Shown here: piece after piece, positions 40,820 to 50,876 of the stretch
Numbering within the stretch: position 1 is the first letter of the stretch
Layout of the letters: each line of letters opens with the position of its first letter
From: OLB23 sp965230965
GTDB taxonomy: Bacteria > Patescibacteriota > Microgenomatia > UBA1406 > HO2-37-13b
DNA length: 64,000 nt
Direction of reading: 5' to 3'
Assembly: GCA_965230965.1 (NCBI GenBank)
Contig: OZ246401.1
Coordinates: 124,001 to 188,000, forward strand
Notes under the pieces: model-generated
Told to the model about the DNA's origin: nothing
Databases searched by the model: none
What the model saw: only the letters and a program-made list of their open reading frames with translations
Program-made: the position numbers and the translations under genes

Positions 40820-43800
40820 TTATTCTTCAACTTCTTCAACTTCTGAACCTTCTACTACTGGTTCTTCAGATGCTTCTTCGCCCGCTTCATCAGCTTGCTC
40901 GGCATCCTGCATATCTGGACCCTCTTCCATAGCTTCAGCAACTTCTTCTTCAAAGGTTTCATCAGCTACTGGCGCGACTACTGCTCCCTCATCTACACTG
41001 TCAGCTGAAAGCATGTCGCTTTGAGCCAGCTCAGAATTGTCGCCGTAGTACTTGTCCAGAAGACCTTTAGTCACAGGAATAAGTCTTCCAATTATAACAT
41101 TTTCTTTTAGACCTACAAGGTTATCGATTTGACCTTTCAAGGAGGCCTGTGTTAAGACACTGGTCGTCCCTTGGAACGAGGCTGCTGACAACCAGGAATC
41201 TGAATATGTTGCAGCTTGTGTAATACCAAGGATTGAGATACGACCGATTGCTGGTCGACCACCTTGAACGAGGATCTTGCGATTCTCTCGATCAAATTGA
41301 TAGCGTGATACAACCTCCCCAACGATAAACTTAGTATCACCTTCACTATCAATAATAACTTTGTCACTCATCTTGCGGATAATGACCTCGAAATGTTTGT
41401 CATGAATAGCAATACCTTGTGACTCATACACCTTCTGAATTTCATTCAGAAGATAGATTTGAGCTTCATCAAGACCCTTGATCGAAAGGACATCTTTAAT
41501 ATTGAGATACCCTTCACAAAGTGAATGGCCTGCAGCAATAAGCTGTCCATCTTTTACCTTCAACTTTCTATTTGTAGGAAGAAGGAATTCGCGAACCTCT
41601 TTAGATTTATCTGTTGAAGTAATCTTGACGACATATACGTCTCGATCAAGATCTTCTTGAATAGATACCTTACCCGCAATGTCAGAAATTGGCGAAAGGA
41701 CTTTTGGCGTGCGGACCTCAAAGAGTTCTTCCACACGTGGAAGGCCTTGTGTAACGTCCGCAATAATAATACCTCCAAAGTGGCGAACACGCATTGTAAG
41801 CTGCGTACCAGGTTCACCAATAGATTGTGCTGCAAGCACACCAACTGGCGTACCAATATTGACAATTTGGTTTGTTGCCCAGTCAATACCATAACATTTC
41901 TGGCAGCAACCATATTCAGTTGTACAGTACAAAGCTGAACGCACTACTATCTTATCGATACCATGCTTCTCCAAAAGTTGAATAGCTGCTTCATCAATAA
42001 GATCATTCTTCTTTAAAATCGTCTTCTTATCTTTACCTTGGACCGCCTTGAAGACATACTTACCTCGAATGCGATCATTAAATTTATCACCGCGTTCGCC
42101 TTCTTTACGTACAGTAAGTCCTTCTGTCGTGTCACACTCTTCTTCACGAATAATCATGTCGTGCGATACATCTACCAATCGGCGCGTAAGATATCCTGCA
42201 TCTGCTGTTTTGAGCGCCGAGTCGATAAGACCCTTGCGCGCTCCGCGCGCATTCGTAATATATTCGAAGACTGAAAGTCCTTCACGATAGTTTGATTTTG
42301 TTGGAACCTCAATAATCTTTCCAAGTGGATCGATAACAAGACCCTTCATTGCTGAAAGCTGCTTAAGCTGTTCGCGTGATGCACGAGCACCACCAGACTT
42401 AATAATAATCTTGACTGGATTCTCTTCATCAATCTGATCCCACGTCTTATCAGCCATTTGTTCTGTTGTTTCGATCCAAATATTGTTAGAAAGCCGTTTC
42501 TTTTCTTCTTCAGTTATAAGACCTTTGAAGTAATTCTTTTCAATCTCGCGAACTTTCACATCAGCTGCTGCAATTAATGTATTTTTATCTTTGATAATTT
42601 CACAATCAAAGACCGAAACAGAAACTCCTCCAGAAACGGTTGCACCCCAGAAACCAAGTCCCTTGAGATTATCAACCAAATCTGCTGTCTTCTGATCATC
42701 ATTTTCGAAAAGTTTAATTGCATCAACAACGATCTTCTTAAGATCGACCAATGCAACTGCCTCATTGCGGAATCGCATCTCTTCAGGGAGTTGTTGATTA
42801 AACAAAATGCGACCAATGGTTGTACGAATCAGTTCGCCATTGATGCGTACGAGAATAGGTTCACGAATACGCAAGTTGCGAAGAGTAAATGAGAGTAGAG
42901 CTTCCTCTTCATTTCTGTAGTACTTCAATTGATCTTCTTTTTGATCATTAAGATGTGCATCGACAGTTGTAAGATAGTAACAACCTAATGCCATTTCTTT
43001 GTTTGGTACAAGAATTGGACTACCATCTGATGGCTTAAGGAAGTTATGTTGTGGCAACATTCTCTGCTCTATCTCTTCAATAGAATTCTGTGAAAGTGGT
43101 ACATACACACCCATCTGGTCGCCGTCGAAGTCAGCATTATATCCCTGACAAACTACCGGATGAAGACGAATTGCGTAATCGTCTGTTAATACTGGATAGA
43201 ATCCGAGAATAGAAAGCTTGTGCAAAGTTGGTGCACGATTCAACATCACTGGGTGATTCTTTGTTATTTCTTCGAGAATATCGTAGATAACAGGATCTTT
43301 TGTTTCAAGATAATTCTTTGCACTCTTAATATTCTGTGCAAGGCCTCTAATAATAATTTCACGAAGTAAGAATGGCTTGAAAAGTTCAATTGCCATTTCT
43401 TTTGGCAGACCACATTGATTAAGTTTGAGTTCTGGACCGACAATAATGACTGAACGTCCAGAGTAATCAACACGTTTACCAAGAAGATTTTGTCTAAAGC
43501 GACCCTGCTTACCCTTAAGAATATCAGAAAGTGACTTTAGAGCTTTCGCACGAACTACACGTCGCTGTGATCCACGTGACTTAGAAAGATCAATCAAAGA
43601 ATCAACAGCTTCTTGCAACATTCTCTTTTCGTTGCGAAGAATAATTTCAGGCGCTCCGAGTTCAATAAGATGCTTTAGACGATTGTTTCTATTAATGACT
43701 CTTCGATAGAAATCATTAAGATCTGATGTTGCAAACTTACCTCCAGCCAATTGTACAACTGGTCGAAGATCTGGTGGAATAACTGGCAGCACAACCATAA

Positions 43801-44779
43801 CCATCCATTTTGGTGAAATTCCAGACTTCATGAAGGCTTCGATCAATCGAGCTTTCTTAAGCATTTTTGTGCGCTTATCACCTTTTTGCTTTGCGAGCTT
43901 CTTAATAACATCGCCGTATTCTTTTTTAAGATCAAAGGAAGAGAGCACTTCAAGAAGCACCTCTGATCCCATGCCCACAACAAGGAATTCCTCAGCGCTG
44001 ATCTCGCGAAGATACATGTAATCTTCTTCTTCAATGATTGACATTGGTGTAGCTGACTTGATTAACTTCTCCATTCTTTCATAGAAGATATCTTTTTCTG
44101 TTTTCTTTTCATTAAACTGTTGGGTCAAACCAGCATATCGTTCACGGAATTTAAACTCAATTTCATGAGAAATAAGCTCAAATTGATCCTTATTTTTGAC
44201 TTTCTTTTCTGAATCCTTAATTGTTTTCTCTTGTTCAGCAGTGACTTTTACTTTTTCAGCATCATGCCATGCTTGAAGATCATCCATTTCTTTTTGGAAA
44301 GCATCTCGAACGATTTTGAGGGCTTTTTCACGACCTTCTTCACTCACATCCTTAATAAGATATAAAGCGTAGTAAATGATGCGCTCAAGGTTTGCTGAGG
44401 TAATGCCAAGCAGAATGCTTAGAGGTGAAGATGCACCTTTGAAGTACCAGATGTGTGAAATTGGGGTCGCCAATTTAATATGACCCATGCGCTCTCGTCG
44501 AACCGCACTTGTAGTAATTTCAACACCACAGCGATCACAGACGATTCCTTTGTAACGAATTCTCTTATACTTTCCACAATAACATTCGTAATCCTTTGTA
44601 GGACCAAAAATTCTTTCATCAAAAAGACCATCTTTCTCTGGCTTAAACGTTCTGTAATTGATTGTTTCAGGCTTAAGAACTTCACCGAAAGACCAATCAA
44701 TAATGGTCTCTGGTGATGCTAAAGTTAGCTTTAGTCCTGAAAAATCGCCAATTGTAAAATCTTGTGATGAGGTACTCAT
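40820..44779 (-). CDS. rpoC: DNA-directed RNA polymerase subunit beta-prime with acidic C-terminal tail
   Basis: 1319 residues. N-terminal zinc site CYCGKYKRIRYKGIVCDRCG, catalytic NADFDGDQMGVYVPL with the three Mg-binding Asp (about residue 455), second zinc site with CDTTEG and CCQKCYG, and bridge-helix/trigger-loop region. An alpha-helical charged insertion is present at about 150-230. The last 65 residues or so are dominated by Glu, Asp, Ala and Val, an extension beyond the normal core. Two bases after rpoB. Confidence 0.98.
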   Translation of the reverse strand: MSTSSQDFTIGDFSGLKLTLASPETIIDWSFGEVLKPETINYRTFKPEKDGLFDERIFGPTKDYECYCGKYKRIRYKGIVCDRCGVEITTSAVRRERMGHIKLATPISHIWYFKGASSPLSILLGITSANLERIIYYALYLIKDVSEEGREKALKIVRDAFQKEMDDLQAWHDAEKVKVTAEQEKTIKDSEKKVKNKDQFELISHEIEFKFRERYAGLTQQFNEKKTEKDIFYERMEKLIKSATPMSIIEEEDYMYLREISAEEFLVVGMGSEVLLEVLSSFDLKKEYGDVIKKLAKQKGDKRTKMLKKARLIEAFMKSGISPKWMVMVVLPVIPPDLRPVVQLAGGKFATSDLNDFYRRVINRNNRLKHLIELGAPEIILRNEKRMLQEAVDSLIDLSKSRGSQRRVVRAKALKSLSDILKGKQGRFRQNLLGKRVDYSGRSVIIVGPELKLNQCGLPKEMAIELFKPFLLREIIIRGLAQNIKSAKNYLETKDPVIYDILEEITKNHPVMLNRAPTLHKLSILGFYPVLTDDYAIRLHPVVCQGYNADFDGDQMGVYVPLSQNSIEEIEQRMLPQHNFLKPSDGSPILVPNKEMALGCYYLTTVDAHLNDQKEDQLKYYRNEEEALLSFTLRNLRIREPILVRINGELIRTTIGRILFNQQLPEEMRFRNEAVALVDLKKIVVDAIKLFENDDQKTADLVDNLKGLGFWGATVSGGVSVSVFDCEIIKDKNTLIAAADVKVREIEKNYFKGLITEEEKKRLSNNIWIETTEQMADKTWDQIDEENPVKIIIKSGGARASREQLKQLSAMKGLVIDPLGKIIEVPTKSNYREGLSVFEYITNARGARKGLIDSALKTADAGYLTRRLVDVSHDMIIREEECDTTEGLTVRKEGERGDKFNDRIRGKYVFKAVQGKDKKTILKKNDLIDEAAIQLLEKHGIDKIVVRSALYCTTEYGCCQKCYGIDWATNQIVNIGTPVGVLAAQSIGEPGTQLTMRVRHFGGIIIADVTQGLPRVEELFEVRTPKVLSPISDIAGKVSIQEDLDRDVYVVKITSTDKSKEVREFLLPTNRKLKVKDGQLIAAGHSLCEGYLNIKDVLSIKGLDEAQIYLLNEIQKVYESQGIAIHDKHFEVIIRKMSDKVIIDSEGDTKFIVGEVVSRYQFDRENRKILVQGGRPAIGRISILGITQAATYSDSWLSAASFQGTTSVLTQASLKGQIDNLVGLKENVIIGRLIPVTKGLLDKYYGDNSELAQSDMLSADSVDEGAVVAPVADETFEEEVAEAMEEGPDMQDAEQADEAGEEASEEPVVEGSEVEEVEE

Positions 44780-44781
44780 AA

Positions 44782-47700
44782 TTATTTGACTGGTTTAACG
44801 TCTAACCCAAGTGCATTTAGTTCTTTTACCAGAACGTTGAATGATTCTGGAACTGCTGACTGAGGAATATCGACGCCTTTAATAATGGCTTCGAAAGCCT
44901 TGCGACGACCTTGAACATCGTCACTTTTAACAGTAAGCATTTCTTGCAATGTATATGGCATCTGGTGACTTTCAAGTGCCCAGACTTCCATTTCTCCGAA
45001 TCTCTGACCTCCCATTTGTGACTTACCACCAAGAGGCTGTTGAGTAACAAGTGAGTATGGTCCAGTTGATCGAGCATGGAATTTATCCTCAATCATGTGA
45101 ACAAGTTTGAGAATATAACCAACACCAACTAATACTGGCTTTTCATACTTGAGGCCTGTACGACCGTCAGTCAATGTAACTTTTCCACTAATATCAAGGC
45201 CTGCCTTCTTAAGTTCTTGTTGTACAAATTGCTCACTGAGGCGCTCAAACACTGGCATTGCGTATGAACCGCCATCTTGATAACCTGCCCACGCAAGCAT
45301 TGTTTCATACAGCTGACCAAGATTCATACGTGAAAGCACCGAAAGTGGTGACAGAACAATGTCTACTGGCGTACCATCTTCCATGTATGGCATGTCTTGA
45401 ACTGGAAGAATCTTTGAAATAACACCTTTGTTTCCGTGACGTCCAGCAAGTTTATCGCCGACTTTAATCTTACGAACTTGCGCTACTGTAACAATAATTC
45501 TCTTCAAAATACCTGGATCAAGTTCGTTTGGCTCTGTCTTTGTGTCGATAATCTTTACATCAACAACAATACCCTTTTTACCATAAGGCATACGAAGTGA
45601 AGTATCTTTTACGTCTTTAGCCTTTTCACCAAAAATTGCGCGAAGTAATCTTTCTTCAGCACTTAATTCTTTTTCACCTTTTGGCGCAACTTTTCCGACA
45701 AGAATATCGCCGGCTTCAACAGATGCACCAACAACAACGAGTCCGGCATCATCAAGATTGGCTAAAATTTCTTCACGAACATTAGGAATATCACGAGTGA
45801 GTTCTTCGGGACCAAGCTTTGTATCAACCACATCAGCAATAAATTCTTCCATCACTGCTGAGGTAAGAAGATCTTCTTTCACTAGTCTTTCAGAGATAAC
45901 AAAGCCGTCTTCATAACCTAAACCATCCAGTGATGCGTATGCAACAACAAGGTTTTGGCCAACAGCAAGTTCTCCATTGTGAGTAGAAGGACCATCGATA
46001 AGGACATCGCCTTTTGTAACTTTTTGTCCAAGACTTACGAGTGGTTTTTGATCAAAAACCACATCCTTGTTTGTGCGCATATAGCGCTCAAGCTTGTATT
46101 CCTTCTTTTTTGTACCTGATTTGACAACAACTTTCTTTCCATCAACATAATCAATAACACCGTCTGCCTCAGCGACAACTGTTCTGCCAAGCACTCGCGC
46201 AACAGTTCCTTCCATACCAGTTCCGACAAGTGGAGCTGCTGGGCGGATAAGTGGAACTGCTTGACACATCATATGACTACCCATCAGCGCACGACTTGCG
46301 TCGTCATGTTGAAGGAAAGGAATAAGTGCTGCTGCAAGACCAAAAACCTGTCGTGGTGACACATCAATAAATTCGACTTTGTCAGCACTGATTTCAGCCA
46401 TGTCGCCTAGATAACGCGCTGTAACGCGCTCATCTGTAATATATCCTTTTTCATCAATATTGATACCGTTATGCGTGATGTAGTGCTTCTCTTCATCGTC
46501 TGCCTGCAAATACACGACCTCATCACTCATTTTTGATTTAATTTTGCCGCCGACTTTTTCTTGCACAACTTTTCTATACGGAGTCTCAATAAATCCAAAT
46601 CTGTTGACGCGCGCATACATAGCGAGATAGGTCACCACACCAATGTTTGGACCTTCTGGAGATCTGACTGGACAAATACGTCCATATTGAGATGATGAAA
46701 TATCACGAATAGAGAATGAAGCGCGCTCTTTTGTAATACCGCCAGGGCCGCCAACGGTTAATCTTCGAAGATTGTCGGCCTCAGAAAGAGGATTTGTTTG
46801 ATCGACAATTGTAGAAAGTTGGCTTGTTCTAAAGAATGAATTCGTCGCAGCAATAAGAGATTTACTATTAATGACTTGCGACGGCATAACTTCTCCATCA
46901 GCTGGTGTCATACTCATGCGTGACTTAATGTCGCGCTCTGTGCGCACCATACCTACACGCACACCATACATTCCTACCAGCTCTCCAACAGTGCGAAGGC
47001 GGCGATTTGCAAGATGATCAATATCATCAAACTCGCCTTCACCATTTGTGAGTTTTACAAGATAGCTAATAATATTGACAATATCTTCCAAATCGAGCAC
47101 GAAATGATCCTCTTGAAGAGGTTTGTTCATATCGAACTTTTTGTTCATCTTGTAACGTCCAATGTCTGAAAGTGTGTATCTTCTATGATTAAAGAAAAGA
47201 TTCTTAAATGTTTCGTATGCTGTAGAGAGCACTAGAGGCTCACCTGGTCGTAATTTCTTGTAGATTTCTAATACAGCATCATCTTTGCTCTTAGGACCAT
47301 CTTTCTCTAACGTTGGCATGATAAATTTATTGACTAATTCCTTGTCTGTGCCTTTGAAAAGTGAAAGCAGATCGTTATCATTTAAATCTTGAAGTGAGCG
47401 AAGGAGTGAGGTTGCAAAGAATTTTCTTTTCTTGTTAATCTTTGCTTCAATAAGGTTGTGCTTTGAAATAGTGAAGTCAAGCCAAGCACCAATGTATGGA
47501 CGTACTTCTGCATTATATACGGTAGCACCTGTTGTCTTATCAACCTCTGCTGTGAAGTACACACCCGGAGCACGAACAATTTGGCTAATTACACCGCGCT
47601 CAATACCATTAATAACAAATGTTCCTTTATCAGTCATCTTTGGCAAGTTAAAGAAATACACATCTTGCGTACTCTCTGTGCCTTGTTTTTTGTTAATAAG

Positions 47701-47973
47701 CTTGACTTTTACGTAAACTGGGAATTGGTAGGTAAGTTTTTTATCAATACATTCCTCTTCGGTAAAGCGTGGTTCACCATGTGAAACACTAATTAATTCA
47801 AGGCTAAAATTCTTTTTTGTATAGTCTTCAATAGGAAAGAACTCATGAAGAATAGATTCGAGTTCATTATCGAGAAAGTGCTGCCAGGAATTTTTTTGGA
47901 TCTCGATTAAGTCGAAATGACTTAAATCATCTAACTTTCCAACATAGGTTCTTGGTTTTTGAGATCCTTTCAT
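44782..47973 (-). CDS. rpoB: DNA-directed RNA polymerase subunit beta
   Basis: 1063 residues, shorter than B. subtilis (about 1190) and E. coli (1342), so lineage inserts are missing. Rifampicin-pocket segment (FFRTSQLSTIVDQTNPLSE, then LRRLTVGGPGG) shows Thr/Ser variation. Active-site parts KVAPKGEKELSAEERLLRAIFG, GRHGNKGVISKI and the C-terminal GGKSQMGGQRFGEMEVWALE are intact. A strong promoter (48089-48117) and a leader of about 110 nt precede it. Confidence 0.98.
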   Translation of the reverse strand: MKGSQKPRTYVGKLDDLSHFDLIEIQKNSWQHFLDNELESILHEFFPIEDYTKKNFSLELISVSHGEPRFTEEECIDKKLTYQFPVYVKVKLINKKQGTESTQDVYFFNLPKMTDKGTFVINGIERGVISQIVRAPGVYFTAEVDKTTGATVYNAEVRPYIGAWLDFTISKHNLIEAKINKKRKFFATSLLRSLQDLNDNDLLSLFKGTDKELVNKFIMPTLEKDGPKSKDDAVLEIYKKLRPGEPLVLSTAYETFKNLFFNHRRYTLSDIGRYKMNKKFDMNKPLQEDHFVLDLEDIVNIISYLVKLTNGEGEFDDIDHLANRRLRTVGELVGMYGVRVGMVRTERDIKSRMSMTPADGEVMPSQVINSKSLIAATNSFFRTSQLSTIVDQTNPLSEADNLRRLTVGGPGGITKERASFSIRDISSSQYGRICPVRSPEGPNIGVVTYLAMYARVNRFGFIETPYRKVVQEKVGGKIKSKMSDEVVYLQADDEEKHYITHNGINIDEKGYITDERVTARYLGDMAEISADKVEFIDVSPRQVFGLAAALIPFLQHDDASRALMGSHMMCQAVPLIRPAAPLVGTGMEGTVARVLGRTVVAEADGVIDYVDGKKVVVKSGTKKKEYKLERYMRTNKDVVFDQKPLVSLGQKVTKGDVLIDGPSTHNGELAVGQNLVVAYASLDGLGYEDGFVISERLVKEDLLTSAVMEEFIADVVDTKLGPEELTRDIPNVREEILANLDDAGLVVVGASVEAGDILVGKVAPKGEKELSAEERLLRAIFGEKAKDVKDTSLRMPYGKKGIVVDVKIIDTKTEPNELDPGILKRIIVTVAQVRKIKVGDKLAGRHGNKGVISKILPVQDMPYMEDGTPVDIVLSPLSVLSRMNLGQLYETMLAWAGYQDGGSYAMPVFERLSEQFVQQELKKAGLDISGKVTLTDGRTGLKYEKPVLVGVGYILKLVHMIEDKFHARSTGPYSLVTQQPLGGKSQMGGQRFGEMEVWALESHQMPYTLQEMLTVKSDDVQGRRKAFEAIIKGVDIPQSAVPESFNVLVKELNALGLDVKPVK

Positions 47974-48008
47974 TCGAAGTTTTTTTCTGGCAAATTGTAA
48001 TATATAAC

Positions 48009-48034
48009 AAAAATACAGACCGCCACAACGGCCT
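48009..48034 (-). promoter_or_regulatory. terminator-like hairpin in the rpoBC leader
   Basis: Minus-strand AGGCCG (48034-48029) pairs with CGGTCT (48022-48017), six pairs including one G-U, around loop TTGTGG; TTTTT follows at 48013-48009. It lies about 48 nt after the inferred start and 36 nt before the rpoB ATG. The stem is modest, so the role is uncertain. Confidence 0.4.
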
Positions 48035-48088
48035 TGGTTTGATTTTCCTTGGGCTATTTAGAGATCAACTACCATTCGATGTAGTCGT

Positions 48089-48117
48089 ACTATACTAAAC
48101 TACGTTCAGAATGTCAA
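48089..48117 (-). promoter_or_regulatory. rpoBC promoter
   Basis: Minus strand: perfect -35 TTGACA (48117-48112), 17-base spacer, -10 TATAGT (48094-48089). Start near 48082. It directly follows the stop of the YtxH-like gene. Confidence 0.82.
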
Positions 48118-48120
48118 GCA

Positions 48121-48456
48121 TTACTTAAGCACCTTTCCATCTTTCGCAAAATATTTCTCGACGTGCTTCTTCACGGGGATGGTCGATTGAATTTTGTCCA
48201 GTACCTGTGCGATGTCAGTTACGACGCTTTTCACATTTTTAACCCCGGCACCGTCCTCATCACTTAGCATCGTCTCAAGTTCGTGTATTAATTCGGTATC
48301 TATGTCTTCAAGAGAATCCAATATATTGCGAAACTTCTTTCGACCTTCTTTTGTTCCTAATAAATAGAGTGCGGATGAGCCTACGACGCTCCCCATCATC
48401 ATGCCAAACCAGAATCCACCTTGTTGCTCGTTATGCTTTTTTTGCATGTTTTGCAT
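48121..48456 (-). CDS. YtxH-like small membrane protein
   Basis: 111 residues (or 108 from the second ATG at 48447). A glycine-rich membrane segment (GFWFGMMMGSVVGSSALYLLG) is followed by TKEGRKKFRNIL and an amphipathic helical tail, the typical layout of YtxH/general-stress proteins of unknown function. It overlaps the upstream gene by 26 bases in another frame, a strong sign of coupling. Confidence 0.62.
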   Translation of the reverse strand: MQNMQKKHNEQQGGFWFGMMMGSVVGSSALYLLGTKEGRKKFRNILDSLEDIDTELIHELETMLSDEDGAGVKNVKSVVTDIAQVLDKIQSTIPVKKHVEKYFAKDGKVLK

Positions 48457-48703
48457 TTTTTTCAGCTAACAATTCTAATACTTTAAATACTTTCTTAAAT
48501 CCAACTAAAAAACCTACTGCCTCGGAATAGCCAGAGGTAACATTGAAGCCAAAACTTTCTAAATGATTAGTTAGATTGCTCATTTTTTTGACTATGACAC
48601 GTATATCTCTTAAAATAAGGATGAGTTGGATGCCAACAACAGTAAATACTACTGTTGTAACGGTTATGGCAGCCACAATCGCGATCTCATTAATATCAAA
48701 CAT
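48431..48703 (-). CDS. small membrane protein, DUF948-like
   Basis: 90 residues from the ATG at 48703 (MFDINEIAIV). One long N-terminal membrane helix then an amphipathic helix (LILRDIRVIVKKMSNLTNHLES) and a lysine-rich end. Layout and pairing with a YtxH-like gene resemble DUF948 proteins, but similarity is low-complexity. TACAAT lies 6 nt before the ATG. Confidence 0.5.
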   Translation of the reverse strand: MFDINEIAIVAAITVTTVVFTVVGIQLILILRDIRVIVKKMSNLTNHLESFGFNVTSGYSEAVGFLVGFKKVFKVLELLAEKNAKHAKKA

Positions 48704-48709
48704 AGTAAG

Positions 48710-48715
48710 ATTGTA
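48710..48715 (-). promoter_or_regulatory. -10 box of the DUF948/YtxH-like pair
   Basis: Minus-strand TACAAT, 6 nt before the ATG at 48703. A plus-strand TAAGAT (48706-48711) overlaps it and could serve the divergent gene at 48722. Confidence 0.5.
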
Positions 48716-48721
48716 CAGCAA

Positions 48722-49555
48722 ATGAAACTAAAAATAGCTACTACTGGTTTATCTGGACTCGTTGGCACTCGTCTTCGAGAACTTCTTCACAACGAGTTTG
48801 ACTTCATCGAAGTCTCACAGTCTGATGTTGATATTACTAATAAAGATACAGTGACCACATTCTTCGCAAATATAGATGCTGATATTCTCTTACACCTAGC
48901 TGCATTCACAAACGTCGACGCTTGTGAAACAGATAAAGAAACAGCATGGCGAGTTAATGTTGAAGGAACTCGCAATCTTTTTGATGTTGCGCAGGAAAAA
49001 AATATGAAGTTTATATATATGTCGACAGGATTTGTCTTTGATGGTGAACATGGGCCATTCTATGAAGATTCGCAGCCCAATCCAATCTCATATTATGGCT
49101 TAACAAAGCTTGAAGGTGAAAAAAAAATTGCCGACAAAGGAATGATTGTTCGTATTGATTACCCATACGGAAGCATCGTGGAACACAAAAAGGATTTTGT
49201 CACAACGCTTGTAGATGCGCTAAGGGAGAATAAACCCATAAAAGGTATCACGGATCAAATATTTACACCGACATATATTGACGATATTGCCAATGCGTTC
49301 AGGCATTTGTTTAATAACTTTTCTACGCAAACATTCCATATCGTTGGCTCAGACAGCTTAAGCGGATACGATGTGATTAAAATCATTGGCGATGTATATG
49401 GCATTGACACCTCGTGGGTAGGAGAAACAACATATGATGAATTTTATCGAAATAAAGCACGACGCCCAAAGAACAATACCCTACTTTCAAAAAACAATAC
49501 TTTCAGCGCTATGAAAACGTTTAGAGAGGGAGTTGAGTTGTTTTTTAACCGCTGA
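48722..49555 (+). CDS. RmlD-like sugar-nucleotide reductase (SDR family)
   Basis: 277 residues from the ATG at 48722; the in-frame upstream stretch overlaps the divergent promoter. Rossmann motif TTGLSGLVGTRL (TGxxGxxG type), HLAAFTNVDACETDKETAWRVNVEGT, and catalytic YYGLTKLEGEK (YxxxK). Close in style to dTDP-4-dehydrorhamnose reductase, the last step to dTDP-rhamnose, but rmlABC are not in this window and the substrate could differ. First gene of the plus-strand sugar-nucleotide series 48722-53649. Confidence 0.8.
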   Translation: MKLKIATTGLSGLVGTRLRELLHNEFDFIEVSQSDVDITNKDTVTTFFANIDADILLHLAAFTNVDACETDKETAWRVNVEGTRNLFDVAQEKNMKFIYMSTGFVFDGEHGPFYEDSQPNPISYYGLTKLEGEKKIADKGMIVRIDYPYGSIVEHKKDFVTTLVDALRENKPIKGITDQIFTPTYIDDIANAFRHLFNNFSTQTFHIVGSDSLSGYDVIKIIGDVYGIDTSWVGETTYDEFYRNKARRPKNNTLLSKNNTFSAMKTFREGVELFFNR

Positions 49556-49574
49556 TAGATTATCATTTCAATCT

Positions 49575-50876
49575 ATGACAATCACTTTAGTTGGACATGG
49601 TTATGTGGGTCTTGTTTCCGCATGCGTATTTGCCGATCTAGGAAATAAAGTCTATGTAATAGGCAGAAATCAAGAAAAGCTAGATAAGTTAAAAAGTGGA
49701 GATCCTATAATTTTTGAACCTGGCTTAGAAGAACTTCTTAAGAAAAATCTCGCTGCACAACGACTTATTTTTACCACATCCTATGAAGATGCAATTCCAG
49801 AATCGGAAATTGTCATGATTGGAGTAGGAACGCCTCCAACAGAAACTGGCGAAGCTGATTTAACATCAGTACTTGCAGTTGCTGAAGGTATTGGAAAAAA
49901 TCTTGGCGATCACTACACAGTCGTCTCGTGTAAAAGCACTGTTCCAGTAGGTACAAATAGAAAAATCGAGTCAGTTATTAATGGTGTCAAAAAAGATTCT
50001 GCAGAATTTGAGGTGGCATCATGTCCAGAGTTTTTGAGAGAAGGCTCTGCACTAGGTGATACGTTCCATCCAGATCGCATTATCATTGGATCAGATTCAC
50101 AGAAAGCAATTGATCTCCTTTTAAAACTACATGAGCCTCTCCAGGGCGAGCGTGTTGTTGTTGGTTTAGAATCTGCTGAAATTATTAAATATGCATCAAA
50201 CTCCATGCTTTCCACAAAAATCTCCTTCGCTAATTTAATATCTTTTATTTGTGAAAAAACCGGAGCGGATGTTGAGGAAGTATTACAGGGTGTTGGTTTG
50301 GACAAACGTATTGGAAGAATGTTTTTATATCCAGGAACAGGCTACGGTGGGAGTTGTTTTCCAAAGGACGTCTTAGCACTCATAAATACAGGCTCACAAA
50401 TGGGGGTCGATATGACACTCTTAAAGTCTGTTGATGATATTAATAAAAAAGCCCAACAAAATTTTGGACAAAAAATTATTGATAAGGCCCCTGGTAAAAA
50501 CATTGGTATATGGGGTTTGGCTTTCAAACCCAATACTGATGACGTTCGTTTTGCCCCAGCAATTAACATTATTAAAATACTGTTAAAAGAGGGTTTTACA
50601 ATCACTGCTTACGATCCTGAAGGAATGGATAATACCAAGGCCATTTTTGGTGATCAGATTCAGTATGCTCAGAATCCTTTTGAAGCAGCAGAAAACAAGG
50701 ATGCACTTGTCATCTTCACTGAATGGAATGAATTTAAGCAGATTGACCTGGAAAAAATAAAGGCTACTCTAAAAAGTCCATTTATTTTTGACGGAAGAAA
50801 TATGTATGAGCCTGCGAATATGCAATCATTAGGATTTAATTACTTTTCTATTGGTAGGAAAAGTTCAAAGATATGA
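49575..50876 (+). CDS. ugd: UDP-glucose 6-dehydrogenase (UDP-glucose/GDP-mannose dehydrogenase family)
   Basis: 433 residues from the ATG at 49575 (MTITLVGHGYVGLV); the longer frame lacks family support. It oxidises UDP-glucose twice to UDP-glucuronate with NAD. NAD site GHGYVGLVSACVFADLG, VGTPP, the CPEFLREGSA segment, and catalytic Cys in GYGGSCFPKDVLAL. The C-terminal domain with WGLAFKPNTDDVRFAPA is intact. Its TGA overlaps the next ATG (ATGA), so the decarboxylase is translationally coupled, consistent with consecutive steps. Confidence 0.92.
   Translation: MTITLVGHGYVGLVSACVFADLGNKVYVIGRNQEKLDKLKSGDPIIFEPGLEELLKKNLAAQRLIFTTSYEDAIPESEIVMIGVGTPPTETGEADLTSVLAVAEGIGKNLGDHYTVVSCKSTVPVGTNRKIESVINGVKKDSAEFEVASCPEFLREGSALGDTFHPDRIIIGSDSQKAIDLLLKLHEPLQGERVVVGLESAEIIKYASNSMLSTKISFANLISFICEKTGADVEEVLQGVGLDKRIGRMFLYPGTGYGGSCFPKDVLALINTGSQMGVDMTLLKSVDDINKKAQQNFGQKIIDKAPGKNIGIWGLAFKPNTDDVRFAPAINIIKILLKEGFTITAYDPEGMDNTKAIFGDQIQYAQNPFEAAENKDALVIFTEWNEFKQIDLEKIKATLKSPFIFDGRNMYEPANMQSLGFNYFSIGRKSSKI

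Noticed and set aside
48061..48117. Expecting rplJ/rplL upstream of rpoB
   Set aside because: The region before rpoB holds only its promoter and leader, preceded by the YtxH/DUF948-like pair.
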